From Thalassospira indica (GTDB taxonomy: Bacteria > Pseudomonadota > Alphaproteobacteria > Rhodospirillales > Thalassospiraceae): a stretch of 64,000 bases of DNA. Where the stretch lies: assembly GCF_003403095.1 (NCBI RefSeq), contig NZ_CP031555.1, forward strand, positions 3,178,501 through 3,242,500, given 5' to 3'. The first letter of the stretch is position 1, and each line of letters starts with the position of its first letter. The position numbers and the translations under genes were made by a program. This document shows, piece after piece, positions 54,017-61,978 of this stretch. Under the pieces are notes generated by a model that saw nothing but the letters and a program-made list of their open reading frames with translations, made no database searches and was not told where the DNA came from.

Positions 54017-54347
54017 TGGGCCTTCCACAACACAGGAAGACTCTTAACAAGCCTTTTACATCAATCGTGGTGTCTACGCCAAGCCTCTCCTAATGCACAT
54101 GTCTCCCATCTTCCATAAATCATCCCACTTACGACAGATCACTTCCGCAGATCAGCAGAGAGGCGCCTCCCCAAGTTCATGCCTTTGCCCAGTCTGCCTG
54201 ATTGACAAATAGCCCGAACCAGATTGATGGCTCAAGCAGCAGATGTAAATTCGTGAAATGGTCTGGCTTTGCCACAATATTGCCACTTGACGAAACCGGG
54301 GGAGCCCGATATTGCGTATGTTGCAATGCATCACTAAGGAACATTCC
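54017..54347. other. Region between recombinase module and copper cargo
   Basis: These 331 bp hold no supported gene. The right third carries TTGCCAC direct repeats and a candidate promoter (54269-54315) for the first cargo gene. I saw no copy of the 48-bp palindrome here. Confidence 0.5.
54269..54315 (+). promoter_or_regulatory. Direct-repeat operator and promoter at the head of the copper cargo
   Basis: TTGCCAC (54269-54275), four bases, TTGCCAC (54280-54286) gives an 11-bp period typical of OmpR/PhoB-family response regulators. It directly abuts a -35 TTGACG (54287-54292), spaced 17 bp from TATTGC (54310-54315). This is consistent with activation by a copper-sensing CopR/CusR-type regulator. 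Confidence 0.45.
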
Positions 54348-54668
54348 GTGCGCATCCTTTCCTGCTTTCTTGCAATCGCGATAGCCATGACAGTTCTGCT
54401 GTCGGGGGTTGAGGGTGTGCAAGCAGGTTCGGGACATGGCCATGACAATCATCACGGCGTCATGATCGATGTTTCTGATAGCTCGCAACATGATCGACGT
54501 GACATGCATGCGGATCTTTGCGGTATGGCGGTTTGCGGCCCGTTCGTTAAAGAAGTAGAAGGTGTTCTGTCTTCCAGCCCAACGGTGCTTGCGGTAACAT
54601 ACTGGTATCAGGACCTGACTTTGACTTCCGCAGGTTTGGACGTTAGAGCCAAGCCTCCGCGTTCCTGA
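54348..54668 (+). CDS. Small exported His-rich protein of the copper cluster
   Basis: This 106-aa protein from GTG 54348 (AAGGA six bases upstream) has a signal peptide (MRILSCFLAIAIAMTVLLSGVEGVQA) followed by a histidine-rich segment (GSGHGHDNHHG) and one cysteine pair (LCGMAVCG). I do not recognise a named family with certainty; small proteins of this type often lie beside copper resistance genes and may bind metal. ATG 54312 in the same frame is an alternative start but lacks a ribosome binding site and adds residues before the signal. Confidence 0.55.
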   Translation: MRILSCFLAIAIAMTVLLSGVEGVQAGSGHGHDNHHGVMIDVSDSSQHDRRDMHADLCGMAVCGPFVKEVEGVLSSSPTVLAVTYWYQDLTLTSAGLDVRAKPPRS

Positions 54669-54822
54669 GATATTTCAGATTTTCCGAACATCCCTTTGCC
54701 TGGTTCAATCACTGTTCCTCGAATGAAACAGCGTTTTGCCTGAATTACAGCAGCGCAGACTGTTGTCGTGATTGAACATGGGACGAGGGCCTTCTTACTG
54801 AATATCTATTAGGAGCATATAC

Positions 54823-55389
54823 ATGCCCAACTTCAAGAATTCCCTTATGCGTCGCGTTAGCGTTTCAACCTTTATTCTTGGCGCGCTTGTCGGTCTTCAG
54901 TCACCTGCCTTTGCGGGTGCGGGTCATAGTGGCGGTCATAATGACGGTGCATCGGAAATCGGGGCACCAGGCGAGATATCTGATGTGCGGCGCACCATCA
55001 GAATCACGATGGAAGACAATTTTTACGACAAAGAGAAAATTATCGTCCGAGGTGGCGAAACAGTTCGTTTTCTGATCGAAAACAAGGGTGAATTCGTTCA
55101 TGAATTCAACATTGGAACTACAGCAATGCATGCAGATCATCAGGAAGAAATGATGATGATGATGGAACACGGAGCCCTTGAAGTAGACAAAATCAACATG
55201 GACATGATGGAAATGGACATGGGGAACGGTAAAACCATGAAGCACAACGACCCGAATAGTGTGCTTTTGGAGCCGGGTGATTCTGCAGAGGTGATCTGGA
55301 CTTTCCCCAAAGATGCGGAACTTGAGTACGCATGCAACGTGCCAGGCCATTATGAAAGTGGCATGGTTGGGAAAGTACGCCTGCAGTAA
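54823..55389 (+). CDS. Periplasmic cupredoxin (CopI-like blue copper protein)
   Basis: This 188-aa protein has a signal peptide (cleavage after AFA, about residue 31), a His-rich mature N terminus and a cupredoxin domain. Type 1 copper ligands are visible as the histidine in GEFVHEFNIG and the cluster CNVPGHYESGM near the C terminus (Cys, His, Met). A Met-rich insertion (HQEEMMMMMEHG, MDMMEMDMGNGKTMKHN, about residues 106-145) may bind Cu(I). Similar cupredoxins confer periplasmic copper tolerance. AGGAG precedes the ATG. copA follows after 78 bp. Confidence 0.85.
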   Translation: MPNFKNSLMRRVSVSTFILGALVGLQSPAFAGAGHSGGHNDGASEIGAPGEISDVRRTIRITMEDNFYDKEKIIVRGGETVRFLIENKGEFVHEFNIGTTAMHADHQEEMMMMMEHGALEVDKINMDMMEMDMGNGKTMKHNDPNSVLLEPGDSAEVIWTFPKDAELEYACNVPGHYESGMVGKVRLQ

Positions 55390-55467
55390 TCACTGCTTTT
55401 GGGGCTTGTGCCAGAGGGAAACCCTACCTATCCCCTCTGGCGCACCCGGCTCAAAGGATATCAAAAA

Positions 55468-57150
55468 ATGAACAAGTTTCTTGGTAGTGCCCTTCTCGGT
55501 GCGCTAAGCGTTATTGCTGTGTCATCAGTAGCGAACGCAGCAACATATGACCTGTCAGTCGACTACGTAACAATCGACACAGGGGAAATGAAAACAAAAG
55601 CAATTGGCTATAACGGATCTTCGCCCGGCCCGACCTTGCGCCTGAGAGAAGGTGAAGAGGCCGTTATCAATGTGACTAATAATCTTGATGAAAGCACGTC
55701 CATTCACTGGCATGGTTTGATCCTCCCCTATCAGATGGATGGCGTACCTGAGATCAGTTTTCCGGGAATTGCTCCTGGTGAAACATTCACATATCGCATT
55801 CCAGTCTCGCAAAGCGGTACCTACTGGTTCCACAGCCATTCCGGTTTTCAGGAGCCGGACGGAGCGTATGGTTCGATCATTATCGAACCCAAAAAGCGAG
55901 AACCGTTCAAGTTCGACCGGGAGTATGTGGTTGTCCTGAAAGACAAGCACCCGCATTCCGGCGCACGTATTTTGCGCAACCTCAAAATGATGCCCGATTA
56001 TTATAATCGCAACCAACGCACCCTTGGCGATTTCATCAGTGATGTCTCTGAAAATGGCTTCGGTGCGACGTTGTCGGAACGTGGTGACTGGGGCAGCATG
56101 CGCATGATGCCGACCGACATCGAAGATGTTCACGGATTTGTCGGTCTGATCAACGGAAAGTCACCAGAGCAGAACTGGACAGGCCTGTTCAAGGCCAATG
56201 AACGTGTGCGCCTGCGCTTCATCAATGCATCTGCCATGACTTACTTCGACGTCCGCATTCCGGGACTTGAAATGACTGTTGTGCAGGCCGACGGCAACAA
56301 CGTTCAACCGGTCAAGGTTGATGAATTCCGCATTTCGGTTGCAGAAACCTACGATGTGATTGTTCAGCCGACCGCAGATAAACCTTACGCAATCATGGCG
56401 GAATCGATGGGGCGCTCGGGTTATGCATTCGGGTCGCTGTCGCCGCAAGAAGGGCTGAAAGCTGAAATGCCAGCCAGACGCATGGACGCTCCGTTGTTGA
56501 CAATGGCTGATATGGGGATGGATCACGGGAACATGCCCGGGATGGACCATTCCTCAATGAGCAGTGGTAACGAGAACAGCATGGCTGGAATGGACCATTC
56601 GAATATGGCCGGGATGGATCACTCTCAGATGGCGATGTCCAAAGATGATCCTTTCTATGCCGCTGGCAGTGGTTTGACACCAAAAGCAGCGAATGGCGGC
56701 AAGTTCTTGTCTTATGCCGACTTGAAAGCACAGAAGCCCTTGTATCCGGAGCGGCCGGCAACGCGTGAAATTGAACTGCGTCTTACGGGAAACATGGAGC
56801 GCTATACTTGGTCGATCAATGGCGTCAAATACGAAGATGCAGAACCTATCCGCTTGAAATATGGCGAACGGGTACGGTTCAAGTTCGTCAATGAGACCAT
56901 GATGTCACACCCGATGCATTTGCACGGGATGTGGTCAATCCTCGATACCGGTAACGGTAAATGGGATCCGGTAAAGCACACCATCAATATCAATCCAGGC
57001 ATGACTGTTTATTCGGAAACCGAAGTTGATGAACCAGGGCAATGGGCGTTCCATTGTCATTTGAGCTATCACATGGCTTCTGGAATGTTCCGCAAAGTGA
57101 TTGTTGAGGGCGGTCCAGCCGTCGCAGCACTTGAGAATGGAGTTCAATAA
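55468..57150 (+). CDS. copA: Multicopper oxidase, PcoA/CopA type
   Basis: This 560-aa periplasmic oxidase converts Cu(I) to less toxic Cu(II). The four copper-ligand motifs are present: HWHG (about residue 79), HSHSGF (about 124), HPMHLHG (about 480) and HCHLSYHMASGMF (about 529). A Met/His-rich stretch with repeated GMDHS-type units spans about residues 348-391. The signal peptide (MNKFLGSALLGALSVIAVSSVANA) lacks twin arginines, unlike PcoA. ATG 55468 with AAAGGA upstream is preferred to 55399. copB follows after two bases. The symbol follows the pco/cop naming and should not be confused with the P-type ATPase. Confidence 0.92.
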   Translation: MNKFLGSALLGALSVIAVSSVANAATYDLSVDYVTIDTGEMKTKAIGYNGSSPGPTLRLREGEEAVINVTNNLDESTSIHWHGLILPYQMDGVPEISFPGIAPGETFTYRIPVSQSGTYWFHSHSGFQEPDGAYGSIIIEPKKREPFKFDREYVVVLKDKHPHSGARILRNLKMMPDYYNRNQRTLGDFISDVSENGFGATLSERGDWGSMRMMPTDIEDVHGFVGLINGKSPEQNWTGLFKANERVRLRFINASAMTYFDVRIPGLEMTVVQADGNNVQPVKVDEFRISVAETYDVIVQPTADKPYAIMAESMGRSGYAFGSLSPQEGLKAEMPARRMDAPLLTMADMGMDHGNMPGMDHSSMSSGNENSMAGMDHSNMAGMDHSQMAMSKDDPFYAAGSGLTPKAANGGKFLSYADLKAQKPLYPERPATREIELRLTGNMERYTWSINGVKYEDAEPIRLKYGERVRFKFVNETMMSHPMHLHGMWSILDTGNGKWDPVKHTININPGMTVYSETEVDEPGQWAFHCHLSYHMASGMFRKVIVEGGPAVAALENGVQ

Positions 57151-57152
57151 CA

Positions 57153-57875
57153 ATGAAAACCCTAACACTGGCCGCGATTGGTGGTGGTGTTCTTGCCACG
57201 ATCCTGTCCTTCTCGTTCACTGCCAAAGCAGACAATCACATCTTCTATGGCATTCAAATGGAGCAGTTTGAATACCGATCAGGTGATGAAGACGAAAATC
57301 TCTTTGTTTGGGATGGTGACGCATTTGTCGGAACCGATGAGTTGAAGCTGCGCTGGCAAGGCGAAGGCGAGCGTGATCTCAAAAACGACCTTTACGAAAA
57401 CTTCGAGAACAGGCTGGTCCTGCAAACACCAATCAGTGACTTCTTTGATGCCAAGGCCGGTATTCGTCTGGATACGCCAAGCACAACAGATCGTTGGTAT
57501 GGAACGGTTGGTATCATGGGGCTTGCTCCTCAATGGTTTGAAGTCGACGCTGATCTGTTTGTCAGCGAGACCGGAGACGGCAGTGCGCGGCTTGATGTTG
57601 AGTATGAAGGCTTGTTGACCAATCGTTTAATCCTCACACCTTCGCTTGAGCTGAATGCAGCATTCTCTGAGGATCGCGAAATAGAGGTCGGGCGCGGGTT
57701 TTCAAGCGCAGAAATCGGACTGCGGCTTAGCTATGATCTAATCGACCGAGCCGTTGCACCGTACATTGGGGTTGCCTATGAACGCAAACTTGGCAAAACC
57801 GCAGACTTTGCAAAAGACGACGGCGAGGATTACGAAGCAACTTACCTCGTGACCGGTCTCCGCCTTCTTTTCTAA
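57153..57875 (+). CDS. copB: Outer membrane copper resistance protein, PcoB/CopB type
   Basis: This 240-aa protein has a signal peptide (cleavage after AKA, about residue 26) and the CopB barrel domain: HIFYGIQMEQFEYRSGDEDENLFVWDGDAFVGTDELKLRWQGEG, then DFFDAKAGIRLDTP, FEVDADLFVSETGDGSARLDVEYEGLLTNRLILTP and a terminal aromatic LRLLF. The usual Met-rich N-terminal segment of longer homologues is missing. It follows the oxidase gene by two bases and is ended by a strong terminator. Confidence 0.92.
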   Translation: MKTLTLAAIGGGVLATILSFSFTAKADNHIFYGIQMEQFEYRSGDEDENLFVWDGDAFVGTDELKLRWQGEGERDLKNDLYENFENRLVLQTPISDFFDAKAGIRLDTPSTTDRWYGTVGIMGLAPQWFEVDADLFVSETGDGSARLDVEYEGLLTNRLILTPSLELNAAFSEDREIEVGRGFSSAEIGLRLSYDLIDRAVAPYIGVAYERKLGKTADFAKDDGEDYEATYLVTGLRLLF

Positions 57876-57884
57876 GCTTCATCT

Positions 57885-57917
57885 GACAGGGAGGATTTTC
57901 CTCCCTGTCTGTTTTTA
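57885..57917 (+). terminator. Terminator after copB
   Basis: A perfect 11-bp stem GACAGGGAGGA / TCCTCCCTGTC with a TTT loop is followed by TGTTTTTA. Confidence 0.9.
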
Positions 57918-57945
57918 TCGAACCTTTTGAAGGAACCTGACACAG

Positions 57946-59145
57946 ATGATGGAAATCGTCCACGATATGGGGCACCGTTTAACGCACTACATATCAAGCG
58001 ATGCACACTGGTGGGTTCATTTTGTCTTCCATTTGGTTGTGTTTGGGGTTCCGGTTGCACTTATTATTATTCTCAGTGCAACGGGATACAGGCTTTTAAA
58101 ACGCCGCAAATCTGTTCTTGCGTGGCAAGCTCAAAAGTCCTTCTCAAAGAACGGAACACCGCTCCTGCAGTACATATTCAGAGCATCATGGAAACGACAG
58201 CTAAAACTGGGCCTGCTGGCAATAACGTCACTACCGGCACTTTACATGAGTCTCGAACTACCGAAGCTAATCATCAACAATGCCATAGAGTCCGGACACT
58301 TCCCAATCATGTATATGGGTATAGAACTGTCACAGACGCAGACGTTGCTTGCACTATGCATGCTGTTCCTCTTGGCTATTGGCTTACATGGTGGATTGAA
58401 ATACCAGGTCAATTTGCAATCCGGTGCATTGGCAGAACACATGTCACGCCGCCTGCGGCTCGATATCTCAAAATTCAGCTTTCGAAAGCCGTCCCCCAGA
58501 GGCGGGGAATTAATTCCGGTTATTGTTCAGGAGGTAGAGCCCGTAGCTGGGTATGCATCGGAGTCCATTGTATTACCTTTGTTACAAGGTGGCACGTTCC
58601 TGACTATTCTGGCTTTCATGCTCGTGCAAGATTTGGTCTTGGGCATCGCCGCAACAGCACTGTTGCCGCTTCAGATTTTTGTCATTCCCAGATTTCAAAA
58701 GAAAATTAATGCTTTGTCTCGAACGCGGCTGAAAGAAGTCAGGGTTCTCGGGGAGAAGATCGGGAATATCTCAAACGACCACCAGCCAAGTGCTCGGGAT
58801 ATTTACGGGTCATACAAACGACTTCATGATCTTCGTCTTTCTATCCACAAAAACAAGTTCGCCATGAAGTCTTTAAACAACTTTATATCTCAGATGACGC
58901 CATTCTTCTTTTACACAATAGGGGGGTATCTGGTGATAAAGGGCGACCTCACGCTCGGAGCACTAATCGCAGTATTAACTGCATACAAAGACATGGGCGC
59001 TCCGCTCAAAGAGCTCTTTCGTTACTATCAGGCGCAAGCCGATGCTCATGTCAGATACTCCGAAATCAAACCTTACATCTCCAAGGAAATCGAGATTACG
59101 GACAATCAGTTTGCAGATGTAACGGTTCTATCTGAAGCAGGGTAA
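57946..59145 (+). CDS. ABC exporter membrane domain without ATPase domain
   Basis: This 399-aa protein has a His-containing N-terminal region (HDMGHRLTHYISSDAHWWVHF) with one helix, then a type I ABC exporter transmembrane domain with about six helices (LGLLAITSLPALYMSLELPKLIINNAI; TLLALCMLFLLAIGLHGGLKYQVN; QGGTFLTILAFMLVQDLVLGIAATALLPLQIFVIPRFQKKIN; TPFFFYTIGGYLVIKGDLTLGALIAVLTAYKDM). The sequence stops where the nucleotide-binding domain would begin, at VTVLSEAG, and no Walker motifs follow in any frame up to the next gene. It could be a truncated gene or a family that uses an ATPase from elsewhere. GAAGGA precedes ATG 57946. Confidence 0.75.
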   Translation: MMEIVHDMGHRLTHYISSDAHWWVHFVFHLVVFGVPVALIIILSATGYRLLKRRKSVLAWQAQKSFSKNGTPLLQYIFRASWKRQLKLGLLAITSLPALYMSLELPKLIINNAIESGHFPIMYMGIELSQTQTLLALCMLFLLAIGLHGGLKYQVNLQSGALAEHMSRRLRLDISKFSFRKPSPRGGELIPVIVQEVEPVAGYASESIVLPLLQGGTFLTILAFMLVQDLVLGIAATALLPLQIFVIPRFQKKINALSRTRLKEVRVLGEKIGNISNDHQPSARDIYGSYKRLHDLRLSIHKNKFAMKSLNNFISQMTPFFFYTIGGYLVIKGDLTLGALIAVLTAYKDMGAPLKELFRYYQAQADAHVRYSEIKPYISKEIEITDNQFADVTVLSEAG

Positions 59146-59150
59146 AAAAA

Positions 59151-59175
59151 GACTTACCCATAGTTGAGGTAGGTC
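59151..59175. promoter_or_regulatory. Inverted repeat upstream of the small Cys-rich gene
   Basis: GACTTACC, nine bases, GGTAGGTC: seven of eight positions pair. It overlaps a weak -35 (TTGAGG 59164-59169) spaced 16 bp from GATATT. It could be an operator for a metal-responsive regulator. Confidence 0.3.
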
Positions 59176-59234
59176 AACGTAACTCGATATTCAGGGGCAT
59201 ATGTGTTACCTTCTGCCCAGAGGGGATTTGATCA

Positions 59235-59552
59235 ATGAATGCACAGCAAGCACTTATACGCGCCGTACTGATCCTGCTTGTCGGGATCAGTGCTATAATG
59301 CTTGCTCCCCATATTGCAGTCGCGTCCAGTGGCTCCTTTCCTGCGCATTCTGCAGAAATCAGTGATTTCGACATTGATCACCAACATGATCTGACTTCGT
59401 GCTGCCCTCAGGTTTCTTGTCACTCCACATCAGCGGTCCTTACCGAGATTATCCTACCGATTTCCGAGTTTTCTCCTGTACAGAACGGGATAGAAGAAAT
59501 GTCCCTTCAACCGGTATCTCGGTCATGGATTTTCCAACCTCCCATATTCTGA
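59235..59552 (+). CDS. Small exported protein with His/Cys cluster
   Basis: This 105-aa protein has an N-terminal hydrophobic segment (about residues 8-31) and a short mature region with a possible metal site (DIDHQHDLTSCCPQVSCHSTS). It resembles the small DUF2946-like proteins found in copper clusters but similarity is only in style. GAGGGGATTTGATCA precedes the ATG. No function can be assigned beyond probable metal binding. Confidence 0.5.
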   Translation: MNAQQALIRAVLILLVGISAIMLAPHIAVASSGSFPAHSAEISDFDIDHQHDLTSCCPQVSCHSTSAVLTEIILPISEFSPVQNGIEEMSLQPVSRSWIFQPPIF

Positions 59553-59678
59553 TCCTCCCAAACAAATAGCGAATAACTGTTCTGGTTTCTGCGCGTGCCG
59601 ATGGCTTGCGTGAAGATTGCGCGTCGGTATTCGGCACCATGCTGTTTTCATTCAGAACAGTCGGACTTAAAGGTATTT

Positions 59679-60032
59679 ATGGGATGGCAAAGAGAAATGG
59701 AAAATATTCTCAGTTGGTTGCTTTGGGGAGCCTTCATCATATTGATGATGCGCTTTGGTTGCGGTGCTCACATGTTTGGCCACAAAAAGCACACCCACAA
59801 TAAGAAACAAGCGGACGGTCATGCTGAGGCAATCCGATGGGAGCACCCTCATTCCGCCGTTGACCCGGTTTGTCATAAAACTGTCGACCCGCGCATCGCC
59901 AAAACAACCATTCATAGCGGCGACGTATTTTACTTCTGTTCAGACACCTGCCGTTCAGCATTTGAAGCGTCACCAGACAATTATGTCGGTGGCAGCGCAA
60001 TCACCCGAAAAACTCATGTATCGCAAGGCTAG
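59679..60032 (+). CDS. DUF2933/YHS-domain membrane protein
   Basis: This 117-aa protein has one N-terminal helix (ENILSWLLWGAFIILMMRFGCGAHMFG), a His-rich linker (HKKHTHNKKQADGHAEA) and a C-terminal YHS domain (DPVCHKTVDPRIAKTTIHSGDVFYFCSDTCRSAFEASPDNYV) with the typical DPVC and YFCS-x-C cysteines. YHS domains bind copper or other soft metals in P-type ATPases and related proteins; a similar YHS domain is at the N terminus of the ATPase encoded downstream. ATG 59679 is chosen because AAAGG lies five bases upstream; ATG 59697 is also possible. Confidence 0.75.
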   Translation: MGWQREMENILSWLLWGAFIILMMRFGCGAHMFGHKKHTHNKKQADGHAEAIRWEHPHSAVDPVCHKTVDPRIAKTTIHSGDVFYFCSDTCRSAFEASPDNYVGGSAITRKTHVSQG

Positions 60033-60053
60033 TTCAGCGAAATCATAGGCAGC

Positions 60054-60074
60054 AGCAACCTGACCAAGGTTGCT
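60054..60074. promoter_or_regulatory. Perfect inverted repeat AGCAACCT-N5-AGGTTGCT
   Basis: This 21-bp dyad lies between the YHS gene and the cytochrome gene, followed by no T-run. It may be an operator for a dimeric regulator of the second half of the cargo, although a weak hairpin function is possible. Confidence 0.35.
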
Positions 60075-60141
60075 TAGTTCGCATTGTCTGACGTTTCTTC
60101 GACTACTCGATGTATACGCATAAAACAAAGGCCAGAAGGAA

Positions 60142-60591
60142 ATGAAAAAAGAAATCAATTGGTTAAAGTACCTGGTCATCGGTTTTTTCGCAGTAGGGAT
60201 CATCGCCATGACCCTGAATTCGTTTCTGCCCGGGAAAGATGACATCAAAGATATTGAGCTGACTGATAGTGGGATTGCATTACCCAGTTTCAGCAAGGAA
60301 GCAATGGTAGGAAAGCAGCTTTTCGATATGAACTGTGTTGTCTGCCACGGACGCAATGCAAGCGGCACAGAACAAGGTCCGCCGCTGATACACCGGATCT
60401 ACAATCCGGGTCATCATTCAGACCGCGCATTCTACCTTGCTGTTGGAAACGGGGCGAAACAACATCACTGGCCCTTCGGCGATATGCCAGCCCAGCCTCA
60501 GGTCAGTTCGGAACAGGTATCACGGATCATTCGTTACGTACGTGAGCTACAGGAAGCAAACGGCATCGCGTACCAAAAACACCAAATGTGA
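60142..60591 (+). CDS. Membrane-anchored monoheme cytochrome c
   Basis: This 149-aa protein has one N-terminal anchor helix (about residues 9-30) and a periplasmic cytochrome c domain with CVVCH (about residues 66-70) and a candidate axial methionine in PFGDMPAQP. The GKQLFDMNCVVCHGRNASGTEQGPPLIH region is typical of class I cytochromes. In this context it might take electrons from the multicopper oxidase or from Cu(I), but that is inference. AGAAGGA precedes the ATG. The permease gene follows after seven bases. Confidence 0.82.
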   Translation: MKKEINWLKYLVIGFFAVGIIAMTLNSFLPGKDDIKDIELTDSGIALPSFSKEAMVGKQLFDMNCVVCHGRNASGTEQGPPLIHRIYNPGHHSDRAFYLAVGNGAKQHHWPFGDMPAQPQVSSEQVSRIIRYVRELQEANGIAYQKHQM

Positions 60592-60598
60592 GGCAGGG

Positions 60599-61936
60599 AT
60601 GGATCATCAATCAGAATACAAGAAAAACAGTATCTCGCTCGTTGGCGCGATATCCATGGGCACCGGTGTTATGATCGGGGCAGGAATTTTTGCTTTAACG
60701 GGACAAATTGCCGAACTTGCAGGAAAGTGGTTCCCGTTGTCGTTCCTATTTGGCGCACTTGTCACTGCTTTTAGCGCATATACATATATAAAGATGTCAA
60801 ATGCTTTCCCGTCCGCGGGTGGGATCGGAATGATCCTTCAAAAAGCATACGGGTCAGGAGCCATAGCAGGTGGCGCAGCATTACTGATGGCCTTTTCGAT
60901 GGTTATCAACGAGAGTTTGGTGGCAAGAACATTCGGAACCTATGTCTTGCGCGCATTTGACTTGACAGAGCTTGAAGTTCTTATACCGGTCTTGGGTGTC
61001 TGCCTGATCATTTTTGCATACGCTGTCAACAGAGCTGGGAACAAATCGGTTGGTGTGTTTTCAATGGTCATGGCCACACTGAAGATCGGTGGAATTGCTT
61101 TGTTTGCAATTGCAGCTCTGTGGGCTGGTGGATATTCGTTCGAGCCGTCATCAACTGACGGCGCGAGTTTTCCTCTAGCCGGTTTTGTAGCATCAATTGC
61201 TCTTTCAATTCTAGCCTTCAAAGGATTCACTACGATCACGAATAGCGGCGCTGAAATCGTGAACCCTCACAAGAATGTTGGCCGTGCGATCACGTTCTCA
61301 ATCCTGATTTGCGTTGTCGTATATATTCTCGTGGCGCTCGCTGTTGGCTCAAGTCTTGGCTTGGATGAACTGATAAAAGCCAAAGACTATGCCCTTGCCG
61401 AAGCCGCAGCGCCTGCATTGGGCCCTACCGGATTTTATCTGACTGTGCTGCTCGCAGTCGTTGCGACGGCCTCCGGTTTACTTGCAAGCGTGTTTGCTGT
61501 CTCAAGAATGCTCGCGATGCTGACTGATATGGAGATGATCCCACACAGTCATTTTGGAATGTCCGGTTCAATCAAAGACCACACGCTTGTTTACACGGTT
61601 GTCGTGGCAGCGCTGTTGACAATCTTTTTTGATTTAAGCCGGATCGCTTCACTTGGAGTGTTTTTCTATCTCGTCATGGATGTGCTCATCCACTGGGGAT
61701 GTTTTAAGTATCTACGGCAGGAAATAGGTGCACGCGGCTTTGTTATGATTACAGCGATTGTCTTTGACATCATCGTATTGCTCGTTTTCGCCGGCATGAA
61801 ATTGCAAAGCGACCCATCCATTGTTCTCATTGCAACCTTGATGATTGTTGCTGTGTTCATTTTTGAACGTTGGTTCCTGTCAAACCGGATAAACCAATCG
61901 GCCAAGGCGCACAGTCACGATCACTCAGGACATTGA
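60599..61936 (+). CDS. APC family permease
   Basis: This 445-aa inner-membrane protein has about 12 helices and the APC superfamily opening ISLVGAISMGTGVMIGAGIFALTGQIAELAG (about residues 11-40). FTTITNSGAEIVNPHKNVGRAI near residue 220 matches the conserved TM6-TM7 region of amino acid transporters. The C terminus is His-rich (KAHSHDHSGH), unusual for this family and suggestive of metal contact. Its substrate is unknown. The gene lies between a cytochrome c and a copper ATPase, seven bases after the former. The upstream open frame to 60437 overlaps the cytochrome gene and is not coding. Confidence 0.82.
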   Translation: MDHQSEYKKNSISLVGAISMGTGVMIGAGIFALTGQIAELAGKWFPLSFLFGALVTAFSAYTYIKMSNAFPSAGGIGMILQKAYGSGAIAGGAALLMAFSMVINESLVARTFGTYVLRAFDLTELEVLIPVLGVCLIIFAYAVNRAGNKSVGVFSMVMATLKIGGIALFAIAALWAGGYSFEPSSTDGASFPLAGFVASIALSILAFKGFTTITNSGAEIVNPHKNVGRAITFSILICVVVYILVALAVGSSLGLDELIKAKDYALAEAAAPALGPTGFYLTVLLAVVATASGLLASVFAVSRMLAMLTDMEMIPHSHFGMSGSIKDHTLVYTVVVAALLTIFFDLSRIASLGVFFYLVMDVLIHWGCFKYLRQEIGARGFVMITAIVFDIIVLLVFAGMKLQSDPSIVLIATLMIVAVFIFERWFLSNRINQSAKAHSHDHSGH

Positions 61937-61978
61937 TAAACCGCAGTGACATTGAGGCATAACAGCAGGAAGCAGACC

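Noticed and set aside
57927..58709. 260-aa frame overlapping the ABC membrane-domain gene in another phase
   Set aside because: The sequence has no domain character, while the overlapping frame encodes clear exporter helices and has a ribosome binding site.
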